DNA from: Sycobia sp. Sy_11
Taxonomy: Eukaryota > Arthropoda > Insecta > Hymenoptera > Epichrysomallidae
Assembly (NCBI GenBank): GCA_018907035.1
Contig: JACCIC010000291.1
Span: 372,001 to 436,000, forward strand
Length of the DNA stretch: 64,000 bases
Direction: 5' to 3'
The notes under the pieces were generated by a model, which was not told the DNA's origin, searched no databases, and worked only from the letters and a program-made list of their open reading frames with translations. The first letter of the stretch is position 1, and the number at the start of each line of letters is the position of its first letter. This document shows, piece by piece, positions 46,928 to 61,072 of the stretch. Made by a program: the position numbers and the translations under genes.

Positions 46928-48430
46928 AAGCCAAAGAAAACGACAATCTTCGTTGTTTGTTTTTCTTATCTATAGATGTTTTTCAAAACTATATCTACAT
47001 AAGCTATTAAAGAAGGCATTAAATATCTGACAATTTATCACTAATTATGTAGAGTACGCACATTCTGAACAGAAACACTGTTCCACAGTAATACGGAGCT
47101 GTACAGAAATGTCAAATGAAATGTCTAATTATAGATATATGCTTAATAATCATTGCCATCTTATTAAATAATAAGATTAATAATAATAATTATCTGATTA
47201 ATAATCATTATTAATAATTGTCTTATTAATAATAATTGTCATCTTATTAAAAAAATAAATTTCAAATTACGTTAAACTTTTTTTATTACAGACTGCAGGT
47301 TTTTATTACTCTTAATTTATAAAAAAAGAATCGTTCTCCCGATATTTCCACTTTAATAAAATACGGGTAATGTTCAAAAAACTCTCAAATTTACTGTTTT
47401 ATAATATAAATAAAATGTTGCTTCAGTCACTCTTATAATACTACTACGATCGAATTAGAACGTACATATATGTTTCAAAAGCTTTAAAAGCAATATATAA
47501 AAATTCATAAATTATTAACCGCACAAGAACTTATTCATCCTTACTTTACTCATCCTTTTACTTTTGTTATTCAAGCAATTCAAAATATTTACTAACGCGA
47601 CGAAAATAGGATATTAAGCCAACTGTATATGAATTTGTATATTTGTGAATTTTTTCTTTTCGTTGAAATTGCCGCCCGTGTGTTGCGCACGCCTCGCACG
47701 CGCATATATAGATAATAGTATTTCAGGGGCTCCGATTCCGGAGAAATAACGCGTCCGAAAGAATTATAATACAGAAGATTTGATGGATTATGCGGAGGAA
47801 AAAAGTTACTTTTCCACGATAACATTTTCCCGTATCAGAAGAGATATGCGAAGATATATATATATATATAGAAATTCTTCGGTCCACTTTTCTCTTAATT
47901 TTTTACAAGTCGCGCGATCTATAAAGAGTGTAAGAAACTCGGAATTGACATGAGAGTATATAGTAGGTTCGAAGCGCAATTTTAGATATCTTTGGGGAAT
48001 GGAAATATCGCGAATTCTCCTAATAGACGAAAATAAGCACGTATTAATCTGGGACTGCGATAACAGCACATATTTAACTTTATGTCTAAATTTAATCTGT
48101 TTAATTCACGCCACTTACAGTACTATATACATAAAAAATGTATGTATTTATTCAATTTTATCATTTACATAACGTTTTCTTTATATTCGTTTTTACTGAT
48201 CTGTAGTGAAATTATTCCTTTCAATTATGAGATCTCCTTAAAATCTAAATCCTCGGTTAAAAGCAGTTTAATAGTAACAAAATATAATGCTTAATTACCT
48301 ACTCATTATTTATTCCCATATACATAGATTAAAATAAATTTATTCGCCGGCACTATTAGAAGTTCCATCTGCTTTGTATTATTATAGATGCGCAATTAAT
48401 GCTTTAATTAAATTTATATTAATCGCGTGT
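46925..48430. other. AT-rich region, nothing recognised
   Basis: A stretch of (AAT)-rich sequence at 47160-47240 contains short inverted repeats. No gene signal. Confidence 0.5.
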
Positions 48431-48431
48431 G

Positions 48432-48436
<5 letters not shown>

Positions 48437-48483
<47 letters not shown>

Positions 48484-48699
48484 TTCCGCAAACAGCCGGA
48501 CATATTCTTAATTAAACATTTTTGCTTTTATAATGCCCCCGAAATCCCTAATGATCGCCGCACTGTCAGCCCCCGCGTAGAATGCAATAATATATACCAG
48601 AACTCTGAGTGGAATTTCCGTGTTATGAAAAAAATTTTTTTTCTTTTCTATTTTTTTATTTTCGTGGAAAAAAATTCCGCATGCAAATTGCCGCGCACA

Positions 48700-48760
<61 letters not shown>
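48437..48760. repeat. Paired (TA)n microsatellites
   Basis: (TA)n at 48437-48480 and 48701-48760 flanking about 220 bases of unique sequence. Confidence 0.95.
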
Positions 48761-48762
<2 letters not shown>

Positions 48763-50102
48763 TAAAATATAAAGAGGGCAGCAAACGTATTTGAGGTCTC
48801 TCGCTCGCCGGTATGCGCGTCAGCGACTCGGCGATATCAACGCAACCGAATATATAATTTCAGGAAGAAATTGTGAAGAATACACGTAATTATAATTAGG
48901 ATTATAATTGAAACGATATTCGTTTTTGCTAGTATAATATTCGAGCAAAGTATAATAAGAATTTACTTCGACGTTCCTTGATTTATCTTGCGATTGATTT
49001 AATCTGACTTTACTTTAAATTAAATTTTATTGAACTATATAAATAACTTTCCATAATTCCATCAAATAATGAATTGCTTTGATTTCACGGTACAATTTTG
49101 GAAATATACTTATAAATATAATTGATTTCATCAATGCAATCTGATAAGAATAGCTCAGATAAGGTGCTCAATAAAATAATATTATTTGATTTCATATTCT
49201 TTAAACTTTTAGAATTTAAATATGCATACTTCTTGAAATTTCACAAAAATAGTGTTACTTTTTAGTGAAATTAAAATTTCAATTACACTGATCACGCAGT
49301 TTATGGTGAGGATTTTACGATTGCTTTTTGTGCAATTAAATTTTACATTTCTTACAAAAATATATCCTTTCTCTTTAAAATAAAATTTGTTTTCATTCAT
49401 TAAGACTGATCTACAAGTTCATAGAATTTTGGCACTTTTAGATGAAATTTTTCAAAAAAAGCGCAAAAATCGAACGAGATGAAGAAATTCTGAGACCAGA
49501 TGGAGATTCGGCGCACCAGTAACCACCGGAATTGTATGAACCCGACGTTTCCATAGTTCAAACACAGTCTAAAATTTTCTTGGATTGTGCTATTTGCGTA
49601 TTACTCTAAATTGTCAAAATTGCAATGTTAATGCAAGAAGTAATAATAGACCAGTGATTTTACCATATCTCTATACAAAGTTATACATTTTTTCTGCTCT
49701 AGATATTAAATTTTTTCTTTAATGATAGTCTAGCGACTACGGTATGTCTTTTTATTTATTTTTTAATCGACTCTATAAGCACTGAACTTTCATCCTCCAG
49801 AAAAGCTATTATCGTACTAAAGAAGATTAAATTAGTCATAAAATTAAGCATTACTTCCTCCTTTGCTAACCCGACAAATTTTTCAACCATTTTAAGGACT
49901 AGCATTTCGCTATTTCGACTTTACGTTCTTTGTTTTTCCGACTCCTATACCTATATATTGCGTCATACAACGGAACTATTTGAAATTAAAGAAATAAGAA
50001 GAGCATGCGTGGTCAGAAAAAGTAGAGAGAGAGAGAAGGAGATCCAAGCGAGGAACCAAGAGAACAAACCCACGTTGTAAAACACTCCAGTTCACCAATA
50101 TA

Positions 50103-50155
<53 letters not shown>

Positions 50156-51940
50156 CCCTTCGAATTCGTCAAAAGGAGTCGACTTCGAAGCAGAGCGTTT
50201 AAAAAAACCTTCCTTTACACTTTTCTTTTCAAGCGCGCTTCTCGCTCGAGTGGAATTCGCGCACGCGGCAGTGATTCGCCCGCGAAGAAGGAGCGGAAAA
50301 GCGACTCACGAAAGGGGAGAACTCCTTTTTCGATATCGATCTCGCGAAACGAGTGCGTTGGAAGTTCAGGGAGGGGGAGGCTAGCGATTGTCATCCAGGA
50401 AATGCGTCTACCTGCAGGTACATTGTGTGGTACACTATGTGGTGTGTGCGCGCGCGCGCGCTTCTACTGCATGGGTGAACGCAAGGCTAGTATAGGATAC
50501 TCGATGCACTGCTCTTGAAAGTACTTTAGATACGGGAGCTTCTTTATTCGCGTTTACGTCGAGAGGGCTTGGAACAAGGGCGGTTTTAGGACGTTTTTTG
50601 TCGCAATGCTTTATAGATATTATTTGAATGCAGTAGAGATTTTCGGAGAGATTTTTTTTTTTACTAGAATTTAAACTGACGAGGAGAGGTGACAACATTT
50701 GGGTAACTGATTTGATCCAGGCCAAGAACGGCAATGACGGTGATTATCGTCAAAACGAGGAGTTCGAAGTTTTAGGACTGAATGTTCTATTCCCATTTAC
50801 CCCCCCCCCCTCTATCCCAACATAACCCATACCCAAGATAGAATACTTTTTCCTATTTAAATTCTATATGAGTTGAAATCAGAAAAATTTGTTTTCAAGA
50901 CGTTCTCGAATTTTAGCGCTGGATTGCTGCTGTCATTAAATGCCACAAAATTCCTATAAATAAATGTTGGCAAATGGGTAATTAAACGTTAACATAATCA
51001 GTTAATTATTTCGAAATACCTGCTAAATCGGCTCAACCTACAAATGGAGATGCACACAATCGAGACCTGAATTGCACCTCGGCTTACAGAATGTTTCCTA
51101 ATATGTCTAAACTAAATCATTAATTAACTAAAGAACGTAAATAATTGTACAAATTAAAAACATAATGTTTATTTAATTTAATGCATTATTTATAACTTTT
51201 GATATCAAAAAATCTAAAAAAATTAAAATCACGTGTGAAACGCACGTATGTTCAATAATTCATGAAAATAATATATAAATTAATGCCACATTTACGGTAA
51301 ATATTTTAATAATTATTGTGACCGTTGAGAGAACCATCTATTATATAATAAACAATGATAATAATTTTTTCATGTTTATTGAAACTTATAATCAGATCAT
51401 AACGATCATGACAGCAGTAATATTCTTAATATTCTTAGCAAAAAAAAAATAAGAACAAGAATCCATTTCTTTTTTCATGAAATTTCATTTATTTGGCCAT
51501 AAGCTCAAATAAATATGATAAAATTATTACGGCTTAAGGTTATATAATGAATGATGCTCTATAAATCGGCAGTGAATATTAAAATAGTTATTTTATAGTA
51601 TCGTCTCTAATTTACGTATTATTTTCATGCGTTATTTAATAAGTTTCATATATTTTTAAACCTATATTGAATCGAGGACTGAATTGAGCCTAACCCTACT
51701 AATGAAATAAATATTTCGAAATTCTTAAACCGACATAAAATATAACAATGAAAATTGTGTGAAAATGAAATAAAGTGGTCGATCATTTGTATTAATATTT
51801 GTCTATTGATCTTATTATTCATATGTTATACTGATGATAATATATATGGAGGAGAAAAAAATATTCAAAGAGGATATACACAATGTCCCATTGTAATTAA
51901 TACAATAACATATTTAGGGAACTATGAGGAGTCACACACT
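48761..51940. other. Region without a recognised gene
   Basis: Contains a possible decayed exon at 49442-49609, a (TA)n tract at 50106-50153 and a GC-richer patch at 50200-50470 ending in a (GC)n run. The remainder is AT-rich. Confidence 0.45.
50106..50153. repeat. (TA)n microsatellite
   Basis: About 24 TA dinucleotides. Confidence 0.95.
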
Positions 51941-51966
51941 AACACACACACACACGCGCGCGCGCG

Positions 51967-52021
<55 letters not shown>
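51940..52021. repeat. (CA)n-(CG)n-(TA)n compound microsatellite
   Basis: A short CA run passes through CGCGCGCG into about 28 TA dinucleotides. Confidence 0.95.
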
Positions 52022-52025
<4 letters not shown>

Positions 52026-52334
52026 TCAATGTTCATACTGATTCACAAAAAGAACTTTTCCCTAAAGTTTTCTCACGTCGAACTTTTTCTTGCGGTGCTC
52101 CTTGCGACTTGACCTTGAGCAAATCGGAGAGAAAAAAAGGCACCGCGTACACATATAGTAATTCCCGAAACTAGACCCGTGCAATCAGTATATATAATGC
52201 CCTTACAATAAAATCCGTGAACAGTTTCTCGTTCCTTATATAGTAACCAATTTGTTTCGTAAAAGAGAAAAAAGTGTCGATCACAATTTTTCAATTTGTT
52301 TACAAGGAAGTTTAGAAGGAAGTTCTTAATAGAA

Positions 52335-52386
52335 TTAATAAATAGTTTTATCGGTCTTACAGATTTTAAACCATAATATATTAAAC

Positions 52387-52450
<64 letters not shown>

Positions 52451-52701
52451 GAGTTTAGTTCCTGAGGATGAAGCGTAGCGGTTGGGAACGTCGGAGGCAA
52501 AAGGAGAAATTAAATTTAAGATGGTGGGGACAGTCAGCTAGTCCTTCACTAACACAAAACATAGTTTATTATTTTTATTATTTTTAATTTGTAAATTTAT
52601 TTTTAGTAATACATTTTATTTCACATTCTACGGGAGTGATAATAAACAAGTTTAATATATTATAGTATGTAAACTGTAAGGCCGATAAAAATATGTATTA
52701 A
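52335..52701 (-). mobile_element. Inverted-repeat element family 1, complete-looking copy c
   Basis: 367 bases with terminal inverted repeats of about 50 bases (52335-52388 and 52648-52701). On the minus strand the end reads TTAATACATATTTTTATCGG and continues CCTTACAG and TATAATATATTAAAC. Inside are a (TTA)n run (52389-52451) and a unique core containing GTTCCTGAGGATGAAG and AACGTCGGAGG. The core is also present, reversed, at about 6320-6416. No open frame, so a non-autonomous transposon is likely. Confidence 0.7.
52389..52451. repeat. (TTA)n microsatellite
   Basis: About 20 TTA units inside the inverted-repeat element. Confidence 0.95.
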
Positions 52702-52954
52702 TTTAATTCAAAACAGTCGACGTAAGTACAATTTTTAAATTTAACTTCTTAATAGATATTATCCTTATATGAAAAACAAAAAAAAAATTACCATGAATCG
52801 CACGTACTTCTCTGACCTCCGCCCTCGTAGCCTCCTGATATAATACATTATACGCGCAATTAGGCAGAGGCTCATGAATTACATGACTTACATATACATA
52901 TAGTATAACGAGACCTCTATTAATAATCTGTATCTATAATAACCATGGTAGCAT

Positions 52955-52982
52955 TTCTCTCTCTTTCTCTCTCTCTCTCTGC

Positions 52983-53013
<31 letters not shown>

Positions 53014-53095
53014 CACATATATATAATTCAAATCTCTCTCTGAAAGCGCGATCCACCGAAACGCGTCTTTGATGCGGTCTGCCCGAAATATCGTG

Positions 53096-53151
<56 letters not shown>
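52955..53151. repeat. (CT)n-(GT)n and (TA)n microsatellites
   Basis: CT and GT runs at about 52955-53020 and (TA)n at 53099-53151. Confidence 0.95.
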
Positions 53152-53155
<4 letters not shown>

Positions 53156-54050
53156 TTATATGTTAGAAATTGCAAAAGGGAGGTACACAGGAAGGCACTG
53201 ACATCGATCCCTGCCGGAGGCTCTTATTGCTCTGTCGTAGCAGAGGGAGTCTCGATTTCCAATGCAATTTCTTGTATAGTATATATATACAATTTACGTC
53301 GGAAGACTTATAGGATGGATTCGGTGATTAGAGCTGAGGATTGTTAAGATCCGGTGTCTCTCCCAGATTTCCATCGAGGATCGAATCTTAATGCAAGCCC
53401 ACGTTGGGTTCATAGTTACAATACAGAGGCGATACAGTAAACGGCTTCTGGTGGAATTCTCAACATCGAAGCACAGACTCCGTGTAGCGAATTCTCTCTA
53501 GCCAATCACCCGACAGTATCTAAAATTTTTGAACGCATTTAAATAGCTCAATTTATAGAACTTCGAAGAAGGATTTTACGTATTATCGTGTCTTACCAGA
53601 AAAGAAATTGTTATTGTCGAAAGGTTTTGAAAAATTCACGGGAAACAAAACTTCAGACTAACAGAGAAATGAAATCACACGAGAAGAAAATAAGATTATC
53701 TATTGACAAATCAGAGCTGACATTAATATTCTGTGAAATCTTCAATCGGACGATTCTCTCCTTAAATTGTCCGTTTATAATAGGGAGAATTTTTTTACCA
53801 AAAGAGATGAAAATCTAGAAATACTTAACTCGATAAAATGGCGAATTGTTACAGCATTAGAGAGAGCGAGTGTAATGCCAAACCCATTGTGGTACATAGC
53901 GATCTGGGATTTACGATCGATGTACACGGTCGCCCATCATTTGAAAATATCTCTCGCACCGCGCTTCTTTTATACACGGAGTAAAAGAACTCTAAGAATT
54001 TCGGTCGAACCCGAAATATATATATATATATATAACCCCCCGCGAATTAT
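53152..54050. other. Region without a recognised gene
   Basis: Mixed composition. The ATG-initiated frames at 53588-53818 and 53767-54159 have no known motif. Confidence 0.45.
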
Positions 54051-54340
54051 CCGCATACTTTCATCGCGAGCTCTTATACGGATAAAACACGCCCCGGCAA
54101 TTTCGCCCCGAAAATGCCGTCGCAGCCTCGGCGGCGGATTTTTCCCCTTTACACCTTGACGCTCGGCCCAACTTTAATTGCTTTAGTTCGGCCGGGAAAT
54201 TGGAACGCCGGCCGCTCCCCCGCCCCCGGGGGGCCGGCCCGCGCCTAGGGGGTCGCGCGCGAGAATTTATACCGCAGCCTCGGCGAATTCTGGGCCGGGG
54301 CGCGCGTCGAGCGAGGCCGAAAAAATGAAAGAGCCGAGAT
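54050..54340. other. GC-rich, CpG-rich island
   Basis: A sharply bounded block with runs of C and G and many CpG dinucleotides, in AT-rich surroundings. Open frames on both strands are Arg/Pro/Ala-rich and probably artefacts. Could be a promoter or 5' UTR region. Confidence 0.4.
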
Positions 54341-54659
54341 AACAAGGAAATTATGCCCTCAATCCCCCCCCCCGCCCCAGAAATATCCCACCCTCAGTTA
54401 TATATATGTATAGATTATATATCAATTTATCGGCTCGGGCGTCCAAGAGGACGTATATAATAGAATTTATGCCCGCCGCAGCGTAGAAGTCGTGTATAAT
54501 TGATTCTCGGGAGTTATAATATGCAAGTGCCAATTCGTATTTGGGAAGAAGGGGCAGGAGGGGGGGAGGAAGATGGTAGGTACGAGAGGGAAATGAAAGT
54601 TTATCCGCGGCGGATATTAAATTATATCGTGTGAACTATTCTCGCGAAAAACATTCGAC

Positions 54660-54660
<1 letters not shown>

Positions 54661-54713
<53 letters not shown>

Positions 54714-54765
54714 CGACGGACGATGCTTGGCATCGGAAATACGATTATGAAGTTTCCCCAGGTCC

Positions 54766-54814
<49 letters not shown>
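54661..54814. repeat. Paired (TA)n microsatellites
   Basis: (TA)n at 54661-54710 and 54767-54814, separated by about 57 unique bases. Confidence 0.95.
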
Positions 54815-54817
<3 letters not shown>

Positions 54818-57800
54818 TCGATCCACGAACTTTTAATTAATCCAAAATTCTATTTTCACTTTAAAGTTCGTTAATTCTGTCGGAAAATTTTTTTAACCAA
54901 TTTTCTCCTATTAACAATTTTCGAGCATATGTGAAAATTACGAAATTGCCAGCATAAATAAAATAGATTTAAACGTCTGCTTCTGACGGGCGTATTATTA
55001 GATCGAGTACATTTGTTAAAAATGAACGTTGTAGAGGGATACGCTCATCCCGCGGATGTGGATAAGTGATCAGTCTGTCGAATTAAAAAAGCGTATACTT
55101 AAAAATGAATCTAAATTAACGGGAATGTCCTCGGTCGAATTTAAAAACCGATCGCTCATAAATTAAGCGAAAAATAATTGCTAGACTCAATTTGTCGAGG
55201 ATGAATTTCCAGTTTTAACGGGCAGAATTGGATAACATTACAGTTAGTTCGTTAAACGTATATTTTCGAGCGAAAATTCAGCGGTATAATCAACGAAAGT
55301 ACAATTTCGTTTTGTATTCTATCAAAATATACTTAGTTAATGACTTTTACACTATAGATTATAGAATCGTCGGTAAATATATGCATTTATAACGCAGCCT
55401 TAGCTGGGAAGGAAGCATTGAATTTATAATGCCAATTTTGGTGCGCTGCAGCTGAATAGCGATGCGCATAAATATGCACGCCGTCGATTTCGTGGCACTA
55501 GTTAATGTTAATGTCGCATACGAGATCGTACTTATGCAGACCAAGTAGACATTCGAATGTGCGAAAAAATATATAAGAGCGGCAATTGGTTTAATCCGCA
55601 ACTGTGTCCGATGTAATTTATACGTTTCGCCGGGTGCGAAATTTCGGCGCTCGACACCTTGTTCGAAGCCTTCGTTAAGATTATTCGCGTATGAATTTAA
55701 ATGAATTATTCAAGAACATAATTGGTTCGATGTAATCTCCATAAGACGGGCTGAGATTCGTGCTATCGCTGTGGAGAAGCGTGAAATTATCTCTTCGAAA
55801 TTGATTTTTCGAATCGAAAACGATATGTATAATTTTTAACGTCTTTTGTTCAAAATATTTTCTAAAAATCTTAAATATTATTTAAGGCTTAAAAAATAAG
55901 TGCTGTGAAAAATTTTACAAATGCTTAATTTATAACCGCACTGTTTAACAAAAACTACTTGGTCAACTATATGAGGACTCTTCAAAAATAATAAATAATA
56001 AAATAATACATAAAATAAAAGGAGAGCAACATTTCCAGCGTAATATTTAAAATATAAATTTTGGCAATTATCTTTCTTTTTTTTAATGACAAGATCGTAT
56101 AATCGTTCTCGTGTTTTATTAATAATATTATAAATAAAAATTGCTTATTTTTTTATTAACTTTTCATTTATTCCTAGACATTACCTAGCTTTTCCTTCTC
56201 CCGCTTTCCACCGATAGACTCCAAAGGATTTTCAGTTCTAACATTGTGATCAGAGGGATGGACGCGTTTAAGATTTGCGTTCAATAACTGGCTTTACAAC
56301 ATATACGCAAGCGGATCGAGAAAAAGCATCGTCTTTTTTTTTCTTTTTATTTATTCTGTGCATACGTCAGCTGATTTCCGACTTAAAACAAGACAGCGTT
56401 TATTTCGGGGGAAGCGCCAGTATATCGTCGGACGAGAGGTTGGGGACGAGAAAACGCACAGCACGAGGAAAAGGAATATCAGAAATTACGCGCGGGAAGA
56501 CAAATAACACGAAAGACGAAGCGTAGGTAAAAAAAGAGACGCGCGCGCCAGAAGCGAATAAAAATGAAATTGAGTATCCGAATAAGGGAGCAACTCCGAC
56601 TACCCGTACCCGAAATGGCGCATTGACTTTTGTTCCTCGTGCACGTTATGTAACTGAGAAATTTCTGTCTTTCGCCCCCCCCCCACCCTCCGCCGCTTTT
56701 CTCTCTTTTACTTCCGAGCCTCTGCTGACAAGGCACGCCGTACGTGTGCATACGTATATACGCTCTTTTGATCTGCATTCCCTTTTGCGAATTGCATTCG
56801 TATACGGAAAGCCGCTCCGCGTTTATGAGCGTCAGCTCCGAAGGGGTTATAGGGTTATATACATCGGCGGGGTCTTATTGGAATTTGTTGCTCGATGCGC
56901 GCAGCTTTGTCCGCGCAACGACGAAAAAGAAAGAAAAAAAAAAATGAAAAGGGATCGTAGCCAGGGACTATCCGATGCGCCTGGGCTCGCCGAAAGAGTT
57001 CCAGAGATAATTCAGTTTAGCGCGAAGAGGCATTTTTTTCTCGCTTGACAAAAGAACTGAAAAAAAAAAAAACAAACGGCCACGAAGAAGTTGACACCCT
57101 CGTTTCTATCGGTGTCGTGTTTAATTCTTCTAGAGTGAAAAAGTAAGTTTTGCGATGTTTCCCAGTCAAGTTTAATGCTTCCGGAGCGAAGGAATAAGTT
57201 GGCCCGAAAGATAAAGGACGAGAGTTTATCCAAGCAAAAGTAGCATCATTTTTTTCCAAGGGATGTTTTTTTTTCGTTGAAGTACAGCGTGTGAAGCGAT
57301 ATTGTTGCTTAAAGGTAACTTTTACTAAATGAATCTTCTTAAAGAATGATAAGCGAATCCTATGTTTTTTCAACTTCTGAATTCAGATAAACGGTTAATG
57401 AAAGAATTATGTAAAAAGAATAATGACGGAGCAAATTAATAAAATAACCTTTAGCAGATAACCAAAAATCCTCTATATGTTCCGTTTTTCCATGTTTTCT
57501 GCCCAGCATTTTAACAATTTTCTGGATTTAAAAAAAAAAATTAAAAAAAAAAATCGATATTAGCAATTTTGGAGTATCTGGATTTAAGGTTTATGGATTA
57601 ATGAAGTTCGTTTTTGTGGGCTTGAGATTTATAAATCTGAACATTTTGGGTTAGTTTTTTACTAGACCAGATAGTGGATACCGTTGTGATTGGTTTTGTC
57701 AACTCCGGATTCGTATGTTTGAAATTTGTATAGGTTTACGATTTATTGGGGATCTATTGCCGGAAGCGTTGACGGATTGCTTTGAAAAACACCTCACATG

Positions 57801-58940
57801 CTAGATCGGAATATTCGACGGATATGAACTTAGCATTCCAAAAAGCGTATAGGAGATTTTGAGATATCTTTCCCTTGTTTCTTTTAGCAAACGCGATGCT
57901 TGTTTATGGCTTTGTGGAAAAATCGCGCGAATTACAATAATGGGAATGCACAGAAACAGTGCTAGAGACGAGAATAATAAATTAACGTAGCAAGCCCCAC
58001 TATAAAAAGACCAAAATGTCGATAATACTCTTTAATCAATCACCCGGGAAGTATTGCACGCGGTAATAGTACCTATGTGCAAAAAATAAATAAAGTAAAA
58101 TGAAAAATAAATTACCGGTCCTCGGCGACTTCGTTATGCAGCGCTCCTATTCCCCGGCCCCCTCGGTCCAACCTCATCCAGCGGTCGCAGTACTTATTTC
58201 GCAACGAGTCCGGCGCCCAACGGAGACGCGTCCTTTTAAGCTCCCTAACTCAATAACTCCACAGGGATAATGCAGTTTGCGCGAGCCGCACCTGGGCCGA
58301 CCTACAAGAGACGCGCGCGCGTAATATACAGTACTCGCTTTAACTAATACCCCGCCCCTTTGCGCACCGACTGGGACTATCTGCGTTGTCGCGCGACTTA
58401 AATCCCCACCCCTCTATCTCCCGCGACGAGAATGAGAAAAAAGGTGAAATGACGGAAAAGAAGAAGCTGCGCGCCGACGGGAAGAAGAAAAGGCCGCGTT
58501 CAACGTCATGCAGTGGATCTGCATGGAAGAAGGTGGAGAATGGAGACTGAACGCAGGTCCACGTGACGGTATCAGGCGACGAGCCTTAGAAGGGAAATTA
58601 AAATTTTGCACCGTGTATTAACTATATATATATATATATAGTTTTATTATTTTTACTTAAAAAATCTTTTTATTCAACTGCAGTATTTTTGCGTAAGCTG
58701 ATTTACAAAATTAAACTGACAATTTTTTAATTTACTTAACTAACCATTATGAATAGTAATAATAATTTCAAAATAAAGTATCCTGATTTTTTGACAATTA
58801 AACGAAACGAAGAAAGTCAGAATAATGAATAAAACTTTTTAAGGCAAATGAATTATTTCATTGGGAGAGGGGGGGGGCTCTTATATTTTGAGACATTTTG
58901 AATTTACGATTTCGGTACGTTAAATTTTAAGAGTGTACTT
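54815..58940. other. Region without a recognised gene
   Basis: Less repetitive than its flanks. GC-richer patches occur at 56550-56900 and 58120-58610. Overlapping open frames on both strands in these patches show no motif. An AT-box-like AATATATAAGAGCGG at about 55567-55581 could be a core promoter but has no supporting exon. Confidence 0.4.

Positions 58941-58943
<3 letters not shown>

Positions 58944-59001
<58 letters not shown>
58944..59001. repeat. (TA)n microsatellite
   Basis: About 29 TA dinucleotides. Confidence 0.95.
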
Positions 59002-59004
<3 letters not shown>

Positions 59005-59578
59005 CTTGAGAAAACGTCTCTTATTTTAAATATAATCTAACTGGAAGTAATTCAAGTGAAAAGGTTACGATTATTGCTGAAAACATTTATAGTCCGAGTC
59101 GTAAAACAACAATTTTGTGTTAACAATCCGCTCTCGAAGACATAAAAATTCTATTTTCTGAATCCTTGAGAAAGGTTGAAGATCAATTTTATGAGCCTCC
59201 CTGAAAAAAAGTCTAAATAAATATATACCTTTTTTTCGAAATGTAAAAGTTTAAAGGAACGGAAATTCCACATAAATTTTATATTCTTTCTCTTTCTTTT
59301 TTTTACAAATTTACGACTCACTGTCTAAGAACTATATTCTATTTCCAAGGTGCATTTCGCCGTGAATTATGTTTACCGACAAGAAATTGCGAGCTTTTAT
59401 AAATTTTAATACAGAGAGCGAACGAGAGAGTGAGAGGTACAAAAAGAGACTTCGAGTATAATAAATGGCATTTCCAACGCGTGCCGCATATACATATTTT
59501 TGAAAAAGCTGTCGCCGTCTTAAAAAAAATCAATCATTGTGAAATGCATTTCCAGGAATAATATTACTGTTACATTTG

Positions 59579-59579
59579 C

Positions 59580-59633
<54 letters not shown>

Positions 59634-59712
59634 TGAACACGCAAGTTATTCACGTCCAACTGAAAAGTATCAAATCTATATACAGTATATCGCGTGCGTT
59701 TGAAACTTTTGC

Positions 59713-59763
<51 letters not shown>
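59579..59763. repeat. Paired (TA)n microsatellites
   Basis: (TA)n at 59579-59631 and 59715-59763. Confidence 0.95.
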
Positions 59764-59765
<2 letters not shown>

Positions 59766-60138
59766 CAGCATTTAAGCGGGAGCCTTTAAAAAAAGGTTCG
59801 GTAATAAAACTAAGTTTACCTCTGAGTTTTTGCGCACCCACCACCCGTCCTCTTCGAGTCACGAAGAGAGTCAAAACTCCAATGAAAATTTCAAACGGCG
59901 CGGTTATAAACGAGGAAAACTTTCCGGTTCATCGAACCTTATTCTTATCCGCAAAGGCAAAGACGCTCCGCGTTCCCCGAGCTACATTATATATGCATGC
60001 ACCGAGGGTTTAAAAATCCCCGGCGTTACACGTTGGGTCTCTTAAATCCGCACACAAAACTCCTCGACGAATGCGCACGACGATTTTCTTAAACTCTTGC
60101 GCTTTTATTGTGAGAATGTCACGAAATAGTGGTGGTAT

Positions 60139-60141
<3 letters not shown>

Positions 60142-60179
<38 letters not shown>

Positions 60180-60388
60180 AATAGTCTGCATGCATATATA
60201 GATATATATACTAATCTATAGTAAGAAAGCACGCTTTTCTTTGTACATGTCAAACAAAATACTGAAATTACTGAAATTCGAAATATATATTCTATATCAT
60301 CTTCAAAAGAACATATGCTACATGTTTCTTTCAAATTCAACAAAAAAATTATGGAAAGATAGGAAATTACGTTATCAACAATCCTAAA

Positions 60389-60430
<42 letters not shown>
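60142..60430. repeat. Paired (TA)n microsatellites
   Basis: (TA)n at 60142-60176 and 60391-60430. Confidence 0.95.
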
Positions 60431-60435
<5 letters not shown>

Positions 60436-60870
60436 GATAATAGACGGCTGCTGCGCCTCGTACTACACGCGTGCAGATAGATAGGTAAAAAAAAGTGCGA
60501 CAACGGGAAAAAAGGTATAAAGTAAACACGGGCACAGGTGCTACCTGGATAACTTCTATTCAATTATTTCAGTTAAATAAATATACATTATAAAATTATA
60601 AAAAAAATACATTCTATATTTTATTATTGTATATAAGAAGTAAAAAGTCGGAAGATAACAATTCATTCAAAATATATAAATATATAGGAAATTGGTAATT
60701 GTTTAAGAAATCAGTTAAATTATTATCTCAAGCAAATTGGAGACGGGGGATGCTAGTATATATATATATATATATATACATACGCACTTATAGACATCTT
60801 GAACATCGGGGCTATCGAAGCGCGCGATTAAAGTTTCGTGATGGAAAGAGGAAACGAGAAGGGCAGAGAG

Positions 60871-60875
60871 CGAAA

Positions 60876-60925
<50 letters not shown>

Positions 60926-61028
60926 GAAGGCATGAAAGAAGAAAAGAATTTATTATCGGACACACGCGGCGCGACGCTCGCTGTGAACTAGATTCCGTAC
61001 AACTTCAGAGAAGTTTTCTCTCTTTCTT

Positions 61029-61071
<43 letters not shown>
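60871..61071. repeat. (GA)n and (TA)n microsatellites
   Basis: (GA)n at 60871-60921 and (TA)n at 61033-61071, just upstream of the possible first exon at 61233. Confidence 0.95.

Positions 61072-61072
<1 letters not shown>

Noticed and set aside
46016..46929. Frames of 159-238 codons on the minus strand and 127 codons on the plus strand
   Set aside because: They are read through (TA)n and (GA)n tracts, giving Tyr-Ile and Ser-Leu or Arg-Glu repeats; no protein-like core remains.
50435..50760. Minus-strand frames with a hydrophobic stretch (LVLTIITVIAVLGLDQ) that might be a signal peptide
   Set aside because: No start codon or splice signal in a convincing place, and the frame stops soon after.
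54061..54345. 94-codon minus-strand frame in the GC-rich island
   Set aside because: Arg/Gly/Pro-rich with no motif, as expected from CpG-rich non-coding DNA.
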